Origin: Margaritifera margaritifera
Taxonomy: Eukaryota; Mollusca; Bivalvia; Unionida; Margaritiferidae
Length of the DNA: 64,000 bases
Reading direction: 5' to 3'
NCBI GenBank assembly: GCA_029931535.1
Contig: JAQPZY010001670.1
Coordinates: 5,666,501-5,730,500, forward strand
The notes under the pieces: generated by a model
Database searches by the model: none
Told to the model about the DNA's origin: nothing
The model's input: only the letters and a program-made list of their open reading frames with translations
Position numbers and translations under genes: made by a program
Part shown: in pieces, positions 11,511 to 23,364 of the stretch
How the letters are laid out: each line of letters starts with the position of its first letter
How positions within the stretch are numbered: position 1 is the stretch's first letter

Positions 11511-12116
11511 TCGTATGGTCAGGAGACTTAACTATTTTAAAACCGAATTAAATACTTTACAGAATGAAAGAAATGAAGTAAAATCTGATAATCTATGCAT
11601 GCTGATGATGTCACTTTTAAATCTATCCATCAGTCAATAATTCAGAGAGTAAGCTTGACACAGAAAGAGGGAGAATATACCCGGAATGGAAAGGGTAACT
11701 TGATTCACTGTCAACTGACCATACAATTAAACCCCTGAGATGCTGATAATTAGAATGGACCTTGCAGATTGGTGTATTTTTAAACAAAGCTAAAACCATT
11801 GTATTTGAAGCAAGTCTAAATTGTATAGTCAATAAGCTGTGTATTTGGATGACAAATATTTTCTCTCCATTGGCATTTGAATAATAGTAAAAGTACAGGA
11901 CACAAATGTATGCATGTTGACACTAATGACAAAAACCCCACAGACTGAGTTTTACTTCAAACCAACAATGGAACATAATATCACAGACATTATTTATAGT
12001 GGTAGGTGCATAATAACACAGACATTATTTATAATGGTAGGTACATAACAACATTTAGGATAATTATTAGTCGTGGTATTTCAACTGCACGATTCTTCCC
12101 TACCATATAACACTGT
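11511..12116. other. No gene seen
   Basis: Unique AT-rich sequence. A short direct repeat (ACACAGACATTATTTATA...GGTAGGT) occurs twice at about 11980-12050. Confidence 0.6.
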
Positions 12117-12184
12117 TTCCTTTCAAACTTGTTCAATGTTAATATCGTCATTCCTTTCAAACTTGTTCAATGTTAATATCGTCA
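12117..12184. repeat. Perfect 34 bp tandem duplication
   Basis: TTCCTTTCAAACTTGTTCAA plus 14 further bases occurs twice with no mismatch, which suggests a recent event. Confidence 0.97.
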
Positions 12185-12309
12185 TTAGAATCATATTGTT
12201 CATAATGAATTGACTGTAGGTTTAATTCAAGCATTCTTAAAGATCACATTACATGAAGTTTCACCAGATTTTTAAAGAGTATGACAACTCACACTTCTTG
12301 TAAAATGCA

Positions 12310-12440
12310 TAAATCGGGAGTAGACCCATTTCATCTTCTCCCAAGCTGTCTTACTCCCATCCAAGTCTCAACTTCTATACTGTACCAATCTGTCTACTCT
12401 AAATTCATCTACTGTGTTTATTTGTCTACTTCCAACTCGT
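12310..12440. repeat. Inverted, degenerate arm of the 32 bp minisatellite
   Basis: Blocks such as GTCTACTCTAAATTCATCTACTGTG and GTCTACTTCCAACTCGTCTAATT are, on the other strand, the GAGTAGAC...AGTAGATGA and GACGAGTTGGAAGTAGAC words of the array at 12995-14060, especially its right end. Confidence 0.6.
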
Positions 12441-12670
12441 CTAATTGCTATTATTTCTTTAAAGGTAACTATGCCATCTAAATATTTAATTGTAAAACAT
12501 TTATTATGATTTTATAACATATTTATGTTGCTCACATAATAGTTTGATTATCATCATACTTAAAATTGTATATGTATTTAAAATCAACATCTTAAAAACA
12601 GCAAAATTTCCATGCATTTCAATGTACAAAAAACATAAGTTTCAAATAAAATTACTAACTGAACCAACAT

Positions 12671-12671
12671 C

Positions 12672-12704
<33 letters not shown>

Positions 12705-12723
12705 AGATCTCTCTATCTCTCTC
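12671..12723. repeat. (CT)n microsatellite, interrupted
   Basis: A TCTGTC and CTCTCT tract with ATCTCTCTAT interruptions. Confidence 0.95.
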
Positions 12724-12994
12724 ATCCAATGGGTAGCTTACATAATGAATATAGCTTTTTAAGTTCATTTTTCCATCATGGAATTTGCTTTCAGGCACAT
12801 GAGTGTCTTATTTGTCAGGTGCACAAGTTCTTTACTTATTTGTCTTTTGTGTAGACAGTCTGCTAAGAGACATGCAAATTACATGTATTATACTTCCTGG
12901 TTTTTTTTGGTTTGTTATTTGAAAAATGAAGAAAAATGTTAGCATGACTAGATATTTTTAAAAATCATATTAAAGTAGACATGTTGGGAGCTGA

Positions 12995-13103
12995 CAAATT
13001 CAGAGAGTAGATGGGTTGGGAGTAGACTCATTGAGAGAGTAGATGGGTTGGGAGTAGACTTATCGACAGAGTAGATGACTTGGGAGTAGACTAATTGACA
13101 GAG
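12995..13103. repeat. 32 bp minisatellite, left portion
   Basis: Units of GAGAGAGTAGATGGGTTGGG plus AGTAGACT(A)ATT. Cut by the MITE at 13106; the same array resumes at 13504. Confidence 0.92.
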
Positions 13104-13105
13104 TA

Positions 13106-13501
13106 CCGTATTTTGGTGTGTATAACGCGCAGTTTTTTCACCTAATTTTATTATCTAAAGTCAGGGGTGCGCGTTTTATACAAGAACTAAAAAAAAAAGA
13201 AGGGATTTGATGCAACAGATTGAACTCCATCAACTAGACGAACCTTTAAAGGGCCCTTTTAAGGGCCAACCATAAAATCGGAAAGATACAATTTCAATAT
13301 TGCCACTTTTTCATTCACTATCCAAAATGACTGACTGTTGTTGCACTATGAAAATGGAGCGAAATACCGGTAGTCACGATTTTAAAATGTATTATATCAC
13401 ATGCGCGTTATATGGCAGAACTATGTTTTTTCCACTCATTTTGGGTCGAAAATCGGGGTGCGCATTATACATCGGTGTGCCTTATACACAAAAAAATACG
13501 G
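13106..13501. mobile_element. 396 bp MITE inserted in the minisatellite (TA target)
   Basis: TIRs are CCGTATTTTGGTGTGTATAA on the left and, read inward on the other strand, CCGTATTTTTTTGTGTATAA on the right. TA at 13104-13105 and 13502-13503 is the target duplication: removing the element and one TA restores the host repeat word GAGTAGATGG. Four subterminal blocks resemble TGCGCGTTTTATAC, as expected of transposase-binding sites. There is no coding capacity. The TIR style and TA target suggest the pogo/Tc1-mariner group, by inference. Confidence 0.9.
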
Positions 13502-13503
13502 TA

Positions 13504-14060
13504 GATGGACTGGGAGTAGACTAATTGACAGAGTAGTTGGTTTGGGACTAGACTTAGTGAGAGAATAGATGGGTTGGGAGTAGACTAATTTACAGAGCAG
13601 ATTGGTTGCGAGTAGACTTATTGAGAGAGCAGATGGGTTGGGAGTAGATTCATTGAGAGAGTAGATGGGTTGGGAGTAGATTCATTGAGAGAGTAGATGG
13701 GTTGGGAGTAGATTCATTGAGAGAGTAGATGGGTTGGGAGTAGATTCATTGAGAGAGTAGATGGGTTGGGAGTAGATTCATTGAGAGAGTAGATGGGTTG
13801 GGAGTAGATTCATTGAGAGAGTAGATGGGTTGGGAGTAGACTAATTGAGAGAGTAGATGGGTTGGGAGTAGATTCATTGTGGGAGTAGACTAATTGATGG
13901 AGTAGATGGGTTGGAAGTAGACTAATTGACAGAGAAGATGGATTGGGAGTAGACTAATTGACAAAGTAGATGGGTTGGAGTATACTAATTGAAGAATTGA
14001 TACTAGACAAGTTGGGAATATATCACTTGGAAGTAGATGATTTAAGAGTAGACAAAACTG
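13504..14060. repeat. 32 bp minisatellite, right portion
   Basis: About 16 copies. Seven to eight consecutive ones around 13640-13840 are nearly identical (GAGAGAGTAGATGGGTTGGG then AGTAGATTCATT). Copies degrade towards 14060. Confidence 0.95.
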
Positions 14061-14704
14061 GATGCACCCTTTGTCAGGATAGCTGCCCTGCAGTTGCATC
14101 AATTACACATTTAAAAGCTACACTCCAGAAGTAAGTTACCTCTGAAATGAAAATTTTTACAAGTCAGCTTGTATGTTTTTCAAACAGGTCATCCCCAGCT
14201 AGTTCAACACTTTAAACAGCCAGAATCAGGCTGTCAATGCAGACTCTAGTTATTTTTAACAGTTATGTCATGTTTCAACTCCAAAACTCTAACCATACAT
14301 CTATCTAAATTGTATTCAAGACAAAAGAGCCAGTGTTGCACCTTGGTTAAGCTGTCATTTTATGTACCTCAGTTCCCCAATAATGATCACGACGGGGATT
14401 TTTTAAATTTAGGCGGAGACTAGCAGTATGGGGTGGAAGAATGTTCCCTAGGCTCTCTCAAGGTGCAACACTGAAGAATTCAAATTCTATGACTGTTTGC
14501 ATGAGGATCACAAATATTGGATTGGAAATGATGGAGACACAGAGAGAGATAAAGAGTTGTAAAAGAAGTTAATGCTAAGAATAAACTACATGCATAGTTA
14601 CATACAGTGACAAACTACACAATCAGTGCCATTGCCAAATACATGACATGGAATCAAACTGCAGATGAAGTTACTTTTCTTTTGGGTTTTTTTTTTTTTT
14701 TTAT
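14061..14704. other. No gene; T18 run at its end
   Basis: Unique sequence. A poly-T tract (about 14685-14702) leads into the next array. Confidence 0.6.
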
Positions 14705-14705
14705 G

Positions 14706-15670
14706 ACCGGCTTGGTGCAGTTAACCATCTACCTGTATTGGGGTGGTGCAGTTAAACATCTTCTTGTATTGGGGTTGACCAGTTAACAATCTACTATCAT
14801 CTACTTGTATTGGGGTGGTGCAGTTAACCATCTACCTGTATTGGGGTGGTGCAGTTAACCATATACTATCATCTACTTGTATTGGGGTGGTGCAATTAAC
14901 CATCTACTATCATCTACTTGTATTGGGGTGGTGCAGTTAACAATCTGCTATCATCTACTTGTATTGGGGTGGTGCAGTTAACCATCTACTATCATCTACT
15001 TGTATTGGGGTGGTGCAGTTAACAATCTACTATCATCTACTTGTATTGGGGTGGTGCAGTTAACCATCTACTATCATCTACTTGTATTAGGGTGGTGCAG
15101 TTAACCATCTACTACCATCTACTTGTATTGGGGTTGACCAGTTAACCATCTACCTGTATTGGGGTGGTGCAGTTAACCATCTACTATCATCTACTTGTAT
15201 TGGGGTGGTGCAGTTAACCATCTACTATCATCTACTTGTATTAGGGTGGTGCAGTTAACCATCTACTACCCTCTACTGGTATTGGGGTTGACCAGTTAAC
15301 CATCTACTACCATCTACCTGTATTGGGGTGGTGCAGTTAGCCATCTACTATCATCTACTTGTATTGGGGTGGTGCAGTTAATCATCTACTATCATCTACT
15401 TGTATTGGGGTGGTGCAGTTAACCATCTACTATCATCTACTTGTATTGGGGTGGAGCAGTTAACCATCTACTTGTATTGGGGTGGTGCAGTTAACCATCT
15501 ACTGCCATCTACTTGTATTGGGGTGGTGCATTTAACCATCTACAATCATCTACTTGTATTGGGGTTGACCAGTTAACCATCTACTGCCATCTACTTGTAT
15601 TGGGGTGGTGAAGTTAGCCATCTACTGCCATCTACTTGTATTGGGTTGGTGCAGTTAACCATCTACTGCA
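14706..15670. repeat. Minisatellite alternating 41 and 31 bp units
   Basis: The long unit is GGGGTGGTGCAGTTAACCAT plus CTACTATCATCTACTTGTATT (41 bp). The short unit lacks the CTATCATCTA segment (31 bp). About 24 units are present, some with GGGTTGACCAGTTAACC in place of the GGTGCAGTTAACC block. That points to unit-level deletion and gene-conversion-like spread. Confidence 0.94.
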
Positions 15671-16394
15671 TGTTTACTCCATATACTGCCACAGTGAAGT
15701 GGCTGCAAGTATTTGTATAAGATTCACACCACTACAACTCTATTTCTAAATGTTTTCATTTCTGCAGTGGAGGAACTTTAATATATTAATCATATTTTTG
15801 TGTTAAAACCATCCAATGTGCCAACCAGAATTTAAAATGTCAAGATGTCTGAGTGACTGGATAAATATATTTTTCTAGATTTTAATCTCAGCAAACTTGT
15901 TGGCAATGCATGGCAAGTCATTAGCAGTCTTGTTGGCAATATATGGCAATTCAATTATTGAAAATAATAAAATTGATTATTTCTTATCTTATTTCTGTCC
16001 TATATCAGCAAAGTCCCCTGGCCCCCCTTTCAGCACATACTGAACACTCACCTAGGAACGTAGCTCTCAGTACAAGAAAGATAACGGTTAAGAAACCAAT
16101 AAACCCCAAAAGTTGAAGGGATTTAGTTAAACAAACACTTTGGGAGGGGAGGAAGCAGAAAAGATTGTGGTCTTTTCTGTGCTATAGTTTACTGTTGCAA
16201 TAAACTGAATGCAATTCTATATAAGTTGCTGATGTTACTGTATTGTAATTATTAATCAAGACTTCAGAGTATTTTCTGGACAGAGAAATCTGACTGTCAC
16301 ACAAACTTTGCTAATATTATAATCTAAACCATATTTGAAATAAAGAAGAAGAAACACAACTCACGCATTACCTGTGGGAAAGTCAAACAACTGT
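15671..16394. other. No gene seen
   Basis: Unique sequence. A 24 bp phrase with GTTGGCAAT...ATGGCAA repeats twice at about 15898-15950. Confidence 0.6.
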
Positions 16395-17383
16395 TAAATC
16401 AAAACTGCACACACTCTCTCATGATTCTGAAGTAAACACTTTTCCATGTTACTGATTGCCGTGCAAAATGAAAATAAGCAAGAGTCCCTTGAAAGAACTG
16501 ACACTCTACTGCCCTACAAAAATTCCAGGAATTCAAGACAAGACTATTTCTTCTTTTTAACTGCTGGGTGTTGAAGTGTTCTCTGATATTCTTGAGCAAA
16601 AAGATTTCCAAAATAGCCTCCATGGTGGCCTTATTGCATGTAAGATCAGCATCATTTTCATTAGGACAAACTAGACACCACTGAAAGACTTTTGGTGAAA
16701 ACACCATAGCAATATAACCATCCATTCAGGAGAATTAGTGACAATATTTTCAACATGTTCATTATGGCAGTCATACTGGATGTCTGCAGGGCACCATTGT
16801 CATTTAGGACCAACCAGATATCTTAAGAAGTCTTCTGGTGAAAACCCCATGTCAATATGACCATTAATTCTGGAGAAGTAGCAATAACAAGATTTTCAGA
16901 TGGCCACCTGGTGGCCATATTGGATGTCAGATCAGCAATATTTTCATTCAGGACCAACTAGACACCATATGAAGTCTTCTAGTGAAAACCCCATGTCAAT
17001 ATGACTTTCCGTTTAGAAAGAGTAGTGACAATATGATATTTAAGATGGCTCCCATGATGGCCATATTTAAGGTCAGATAAGAATCATTTTCATCCAAGAC
17101 CAACTAGATATCATAATTAGTCTTTTGGTGAAAACCCCATGTTGAGATGACTTTCCATTTAGAAGGAGTTGTGATAACAATTTTCAAAATGGCTGCTGTG
17201 GTGGCCATACTGGATGTCTGAGCAGCATCAGTTTGATTTAGTACCAACTATACCTTGGGATGAATATGTGTGTAAAATTTTCATCCTCCAAGTAGCGTAG
17301 GAGGAGTAACAAACTTGTGCTAATGCACAGATGGACAACGGATAACGGGCCATCCCAGAAGCTCTTGTGACCAGTAGAGCTAA
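16395..17383 (+). mobile_element. Helitron-like tandem-array element H1
   Basis: Three parts. A 5' module (about 16400-16600) shares GGAATTCAAGA, ATTTCTTC and TTTTAACTGCTG with element H2 near 21030. About five diverged monomers of 143-146 bp follow, centred on AAGATGGC, GGTGGCCATATTGGATGTC and ATTTAGGACCAACTAGAC. The 3' module ends ACAGATGGACAAC, a hairpin (AGCTCT...AGAGCT) and CTAA at 17380-17383. A hairpin followed by CTRR is the Helitron 3' signature. The arrangement resembles bivalve 'pearl' elements (established family; assignment inferred). It is non-autonomous, and the minus frame at 16725-16399 is not thought to be a gene. Confidence 0.65.
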
Positions 17384-17868
17384 AAAAGTGAAAATTATAA
17401 GCCAAGAAAATTTTTTAAATAAGTTTTATCAATTATCTTATGTGGAAGTTCAAATCAATTACTTATCTCTAGACTGAGTTGATTGAATGTCTCATACAGT
17501 CAAATAAACAGAACATTCATCCACAAGCTTATGTATCTGTATACCTGAAATACACAACAGAGTCAGCCCTTTATCGCAACATCTTGAATCTTTTCAGTGT
17601 CAACCAGAAGAACCCCTCAAGCTGTTTTTCCATTAGCAGAATGGCTTGAGATGTTGCAAGTAGCAATTTGCTGTCCCAAAGGTAAAGATCTCAGTGTGAC
17701 TGATATACATGTGCTATGTCTTGTACATTCCAGCCACTATTCCAAAGCACAAGGTACCATAAGAATATAGACACATTTGCTTGACTTGTACACATAGCCT
17801 GCAAAACTGCAGCAACCATACTGCATGTGATGTAGACGTTGAGAAATAATACAGATAAGTGATTGGTG
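17384..17868. other. No gene seen
   Basis: Unique AT-rich sequence between H1 and a small MITE. Confidence 0.6.
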
Positions 17869-17871
17869 ATA

Positions 17872-18032
17872 CAGCAGAACCTGTCTTGAAGACCACCCCT
17901 TCTGCCAAAAACTCATGGTCTCTCAAGACAGGTGGTCTCTCATGAATAATCAATAAATCTGTGCAATGAAAATCTGGTCTCTCAAGAAAGGTGATCCTTA
18001 ATGGCAGTGGTCTTTCAAAACAGGTTTAACTG
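17872..18032. mobile_element. 161 bp MITE, CAG...CTG ends (TA target)
   Basis: The left end is CAGCAGAACCTGTCTTGAAG with ACCAC; the right end on the other strand is CAGTTAAACCTGTTTTGAAA with GACCAC. TA flanks lie at 17870-17871 and 18033-18034. Internal copies of TGGTCTCTCAAGA repeat three times. CAG termini with TA targets are typical of pogo/Tigger-type elements, so this is probably a short derivative. Confidence 0.8.
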
Positions 18033-18176
18033 TATCACATTCAACACACTATTACAAGTCTCTGCAATTATAAAAAGAAATCAGATCCCTAAATAAATAA
18101 ATAATTTGAAATCAACAGCTTTATACATATAGGTCTCAGTTCTCATAGCACATAAAAATTTAGACCACAAATGAAG

Positions 18177-18177
<1 letters not shown>

Positions 18178-18226
<49 letters not shown>
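18178..18226. repeat. (CT)n microsatellite
   Basis: About 24 uninterrupted CT units. Confidence 0.98.
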
Positions 18227-18231
<5 letters not shown>

Positions 18232-18357
18232 CCCATCAAACATATGCTGTTTTCATATAGAAACATTCTTAAAATTTGAAGTCTTTTATCATAAATACAG
18301 TTTAAGTAAACGTGTGGTAGAGTTTTGAAGTCCATGATGTCAAATACGAAATGAAAC

Positions 18358-18463
18358 GTCACATGTATATTCCTGATTTTAAATAACCAAATGTCACATG
18401 TATATTCCTAGTTTAAAAATAACCAAATGTCACATGTATATTCCTGATTTAAAAATAACCAGA
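18358..18463. repeat. Three copies of a 35-36 bp unit
   Basis: The unit starts GTCACATGTATATTCCT and ends AATAACCAAAT, with very few differences between copies. Confidence 0.95.
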
Positions 18464-19254
18464 GTCTACACTGACCAACTGATGTTGTCTTACTCAAGTT
18501 TTGTGCTAGCTGAGGAGAACTGTCTAGGAAACACATCAGCTAAATTGTAACATTGCTCATTTCAGAGGCAGCTTTCTTCTGGAGTGTACATGTAGCTACT
18601 TAACAAGCCGTTTGCATGACTGTGCAAGCAACCTGACAAATGGTATATTTCATAACTATTTCGTAACGAACATTGCATCTCTTTCTAGCATGTATGAAAA
18701 AGCTCTCAACCAAAGCAAATACATGTGTTTATCTCATCTTTTGCAGAAGTATCTGATCAGTCATTTCTGTCCATGTGCTAGTACATCAACTGTTGCATCT
18801 GTCAGTCCTCCTTGTACTCTCAACTTGTCCTCATTAACTTATAGAGGGTGATCATATTTGGTATTATTTTCACAATGCTCTGTTTCCTAGATGTAGCTCC
18901 AGTGAGGATGGATATGTAGAAGTTAAACAAAAAAAAAGTAACAAAAAGGCAGATATTTGAAACGGCTATCATCTTTAATCTGTTATACATGTAACATACA
19001 TGTTGCTATAAATGTGCCTAACAATTCATACACCTATCCTTCAACAAAAAAATACAAAAAAACAACCTTGACAAGTAAACATTTTGAAATTTAAGATTCT
19101 AAAAAGAAAAGATTTGAAATTTTACATTCAACAAATATTTGCACTTGATGACACCTTTCTTTTCAACCTTAAGCAGATAATTAGTAACAGTCATATACAT
19201 GCATGATTCAGCATTTACCAAATTGTGATCTTTAAAAATCCAAATTTGCCTGCC
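18464..19254. other. No gene seen
   Basis: Unique sequence. The 79-codon plus frame at 18612-18851 has no recognisable motif. Confidence 0.55.
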
Positions 19255-19425
19255 TCGAGTGGTGGTGGCTCAGTGGTTAGCATGCCGGTTAAATTTCTAC
19301 CATCGGAGCATCCGGGTAGGCTGCCTTGATGTGTCCTTGGGCAAGGCACTTTACTGCAATTGCCTCAGCACTAAATAACCTTCCCGTGTTGCTGTGCCGT
19401 AAAACACAAAACCAATCCAAATTTG
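19255..19425 (+). mobile_element. tRNA-derived SINE
   Basis: GTGGTGGCTCAGTGGTTAGC (19259-19278) holds a good pol III A-box (TGGCTCAGTGG). The B-box region, ATCGGAGCATCCGGG, is degenerate. The body has TCCTTGGGCAAGGCACTTTAC and GCTGTGCCGTAAAACACAAAACCAAT. The same body occurs inverted at 56150-56335 and in fragments at 42905 and 2027. Confidence 0.82.
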
Positions 19426-19834
19426 AACGAAAAAATTATAGGCACAGTGATGGAGTTTTGCCTAGATATAAAAGAAGGAAGTATTTGGCAAACCATCTAC
19501 ACAAAGTTAACATCTATAAATCAACAATCCTCTCCCCTGTGATGAACTAATAATTTGACATCAGAATAAATAAATACCAAAAACAAACACATTTCAAAAC
19601 ATAAATTAACTTGACTTTCAATACAACTATCAAGTGCGTTTCTATTATATCATGCAATATTAATTCTTCATCTAACACCTAGTGCACTGAAGATCATTTT
19701 AAATGCATATTTACCTTTCCATCAATTAGTTTCCATCAGGTATAGCTCTGTCTGATTTTAATAAGAATGCACATTGTCATTTCTGCCAAATGAATTCTAT
19801 ATCAATTTTAACTTCTATACTGAGCACCGCAGTA
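19426..19834. other. No gene seen
   Basis: AT-rich unique sequence. Confidence 0.6.
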
Positions 19835-20090
19835 TTATCCATGACACTCTGCAGGAGGTCCAAATACTGCCATGACACTCTGCAGGAGGACAAGATACTG
19901 CCACGACACTCTGCAGGAGGACCAAATACTGCCATGACACTCTGCAGGAGAACCAAATACTTCCACAACACTGCAAAAGGACCAAATACTGCCATAACAC
20001 TCTGCAGGAGGACCAAATACTGCCACAACACTCTGCAGGAGGACCAAATACTGCCATAACACTCTGCATGAGGACCAAAATACTGCCACT
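19835..20090. repeat. 31 bp minisatellite, eight copies
   Basis: The unit is CACTCTGCAGGAGGACCAAA plus TACTGCCATGA. One copy is shortened to CACTGCAAAAGGACC. All minus frames remain open because the unit lacks stops; this is not coding. Confidence 0.95.
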
Positions 20091-20142
20091 TTATTATTGA
20101 TTTGGGTGTGAAATGAGTACTTAAAATTTGACTTAATAATTA

Positions 20143-20236
20143 AAGTCTTTCTAGCAACCCTTTGTGTGAAAGAAGGGACAAAGTAGGGCTACTTTTTAAA
20201 AATTCAAAAGCAAGCAAAAAGTTGGGGAAAATAGGG
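20143..20236. repeat. Dispersed repeat, also at 25236-25345
   Basis: AGTCTTTCTAGCAACCCTTTG, AAAGTAGGGCTACTTTTTA and AAAATAGGGATATT recur in order at 25236-25345 with changes. Here the copy runs into an (AT)n tract; at 25 kb it continues as TTTATAATG. Confidence 0.7.
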
Positions 20237-20314
<78 letters not shown>

Positions 20315-20320
20315 TATATC

Positions 20321-20352
<32 letters not shown>

Positions 20353-20403
20353 TACATACATGTATATATATATACATATATATATATACACACACATACA
20401 CAT
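20237..20403. repeat. Complex (AT)n/(CA)n microsatellite
   Basis: A long AT tract broken by ACACA, ATCT and ACATACATAC segments. Confidence 0.97.
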
Positions 20404-20824
20404 GCACAAGTTTATATATGTATATTCAATGCATTATGCATGAATGATTAAGTGATTAAGACTGCAATGTGTACAAAAATGTCTAAACATGTATACAGTA
20501 TACAAGAATCAAAATGATGTTACTTAATTGAACAGAGCTGAAACTCAACCTCTCCCCCAATCTGCACATTAGACTTACAATGGACAGCTATTTATATGTA
20601 AGTCATTGACAATGTGCATGCCAAACATCACTCAACTTGCAACTGTTTCATTTTCTGCATGTCTATTAACTCTTATTATGACAGGATGCATTATGTAGAC
20701 ATGTCTTTGTTGAATATATCTGACAAATTAGACAATTTAAGTAAAACAATCTTAGGATCACTGTGATATTTTTTCATACTACTTCATATATGTACATGAT
20801 GAAAAAATAATGCAGCTGGACATA
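20404..20824. other. No gene seen
   Basis: AT-rich unique sequence. Confidence 0.6.
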
Positions 20825-22527
20825 CTGCCTAGAAATGCACACAGGATGCTTTTGTAGGATCTATAATGACTAAGAAACTGTGCAGTAGCTTACAAACTTG
20901 AAATGGTGTTTCTTTTATAAAAAAATTGTACTCATCAAAGGTTCTTCTGTTACAAGTTTTTCTAATGTAAAAAAGATGTAAATTACAGAAATTTTTGTCT
21001 GCTCTACTGAGTGACAAGAATTTCAAGGAATTCAAGATAAGACAATTTCTTCCTTTTAACTGCTGACTGCTGAAACCATCTCTGATATTCCTCAGTGATA
21101 ACAAGATTTTTAAATTAGCTGCTATTGGATGTCGGCTTGGCGCCATTTTAATTTAGGACAAAGTAGACATCATTAGAAGTCTTTTGGTGAACACCCAATG
21201 TCATTGTGATCATCCATTCAGGGGAAGAAGTGACAACAAGATTTTTATGACAGTCGCCATGGCAGCCATATTGGATGTATGACTGGCACCATTTTCATTT
21301 AGGACCAACTAGGTATCATAAGAAGTCTATTGGTGAAAACACCACGTTGATATAGCCATCAATTTGGAGAGGAGTAGATATAACAATATATTCCAGATAT
21401 GATTTTCCATTCAGGAGGAGTAGCAATATTAAGATTTTCAAGATGGCTGCTGTGGTGCCCATACTGGACATCAGATTAGCACTATTTTCATTTAAGACCA
21501 ACTGGACATCATAAGAAGTCTTCTGGTGAAAACCTCATGTCAAAATGACTTTCTGAACAAGTAGAGTTGTGATAACAAGATTTTTAAGATGACTGCCATG
21601 GAGGCCATATTGGATGTCAGATCGGCACCAATATTATTTAGGATCAGCTAGACATCATAAGAAGTAGTTTAGTGAAAACCCCATATGACAATCCATTAGG
21701 AGGAGTATTGATAACAAAATTTTCAAGATGGCTGTGACGGTGGCCATATTGGACATCAGATCTGCACCATTTTCATTTAGGATCAACTAGACATCATCAG
21801 GAGTCCTTTAGTGAAAACTCAATGTTGATATTACCATCCATTCTGGAGAAGTAGCAATAACAAGATTTGTTTTCAAGATGGCTGCTGTGGTGGCCATATT
21901 GGCCCTCAGATTGACTCCAGTTTCATTTAGGACCAAGCAGACATCATGAGAAGTCTTTAAGTGAAAACCCCATGTTTATATGACCATCCATGCAAGAGGA
22001 GTAGTGATAACAAGATTTTCAAGATGGCCACTATGGTGGCCATATTGAACGTCAGATTGGCACCAATTTCATTTAGGCTCAATTAGACATCATAAGAAGT
22101 CTTTCAGTGAAAACCAATGTTGATATGACCATCCATTCAGGAGAAATAGTGATAACAAGATTTTCAAGATGGCTGCCATGGTGGCCATATTGGATGTCAG
22201 ATTGGCACCATTTTTATTCAGGACCAACTAGACATCATAAGAAGTCTTTTAGTGAAAACCCCATGTACACATGTCTTCCCATTTAGGAGGAGTACCGATA
22301 ACAAGATTTTTGAGATAGCCACTGTGGTGGCCATATTCGATATCCAAGCAGCACCATTTTCATTTGGTACCAAGTACACCACGGGATGAATGTGTGTGTA
22401 AAGTTTCAAGGCAATCCTCCAAGTAGTTTAGGTGGAGTCACAATAACAAACTTGTGCTAACAGACAAATGGACGACAGACAACATACCATCCCATAAACT
22501 CTTCTGGTCTATGACCAGTAGAGCTAA
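20825..22527 (+). mobile_element. Helitron-like tandem-array element H2
   Basis: Same plan as H1 but longer. The 5' module spans about 20880-21100. About nine monomers of roughly 146 bp follow, each with CAAGATGGCTGCCATGGTGG, CCATATTGGATGTCAGAT, ATTTTCATTTAGGACCAAC, ACATCATAAGAAGTCTTTTG and GTGAAAACCCCATGT. The unique 3' module ends with a hairpin at 22499-22523 (CTCTTCTGGTC / GACCAGTAGAG, one mismatch) and CTAA at 22524-22527, followed by T. The minus frame at 21146-20829 overlaps the 5' module and partly matches the one in H1 (R/KNIR...QQLK.RN..-LNS), so it is part of the element or chance. Confidence 0.7.
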
Positions 22528-22940
22528 TTAACTGAATCATTTACTTTTGAAAATGTCGAGCAGCAGGCAAACTGTTGCTGACAACTGCTCCAGAATATTT
22601 AACTCTTTTTAATTGTTCAATACTTTGAAATATATCTTGCTTGTTTAATGTCTTGTTTTACTCCTGTTTTGCTTCAAAATAGATGAACAAACATTATTTT
22701 GCTTAAAGCTATACAATTCAAACACAACTTTTTAAGGCTGGAAGATGGGGACAACAGTATGAATACATATGATCTGGCTAAGAGTTCAAGGAAATATGTG
22801 AGAGGTTTACACATATTTCATGCAGTCTGATCTATCATTTGTATAGACACAACAGACAAGTTTATCCAAACTTATCTATTGCAAAAGTATAATACCAAAG
22901 TTTATTCTTTTATTGTTTTTCCTTACAATTCATGTTAAAT
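22528..22940. other. No gene seen
   Basis: AT-rich unique sequence. Confidence 0.6.
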
Positions 22941-23050
22941 ACAAATGTGTCACTCCAAATGACAGTTCCTCTACCATGAGTGTACCTGTGTTAAAGACAA
23001 ATGTGTCACTCCAAATGACAGTTCCTCTACCATGTGTGTACCTGTGTTTG
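22941..23050. repeat. 56 bp tandem duplication
   Basis: ACAAATGTGTCACTCCAAAT...CTACCATG is repeated almost perfectly at 22941-22996 and 22997-23050. Confidence 0.95.
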
Positions 23051-23276
23051 AGATTTAACCCCAGAAGAAAAGAAAAAGAAGAAGCAGAGAGTAAGAACCA
23101 TGATTAACCAGTAATGACCCATGAAATCCCTAAAGTCACCTATAATAGTCAATCGGCAGACCCCGAGTGTGTGGTACAAGTATTCTGTTTGATCTATGTT
23201 CTACCAGCATGAAAAAGGATCAGATTAAAGCAGTTTCTTACATACTGGTTCTACCAAAGCATTCAGATTCAAAGTC

Positions 23277-23278
<2 letters not shown>

Positions 23279-23363
<85 letters not shown>
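23279..23363. repeat. (AT)n microsatellite
   Basis: About 41 uninterrupted AT units. Confidence 0.98.

Positions 23364-23364
<1 letters not shown>

Noticed and set aside
20196..20443. Long Ile-Tyr frames through (AT)n tracts, also at 23167, 36598, 37631, 38790 and 41647
   Set aside because: They are the translation of an ATATAT tract and carry no coding information.
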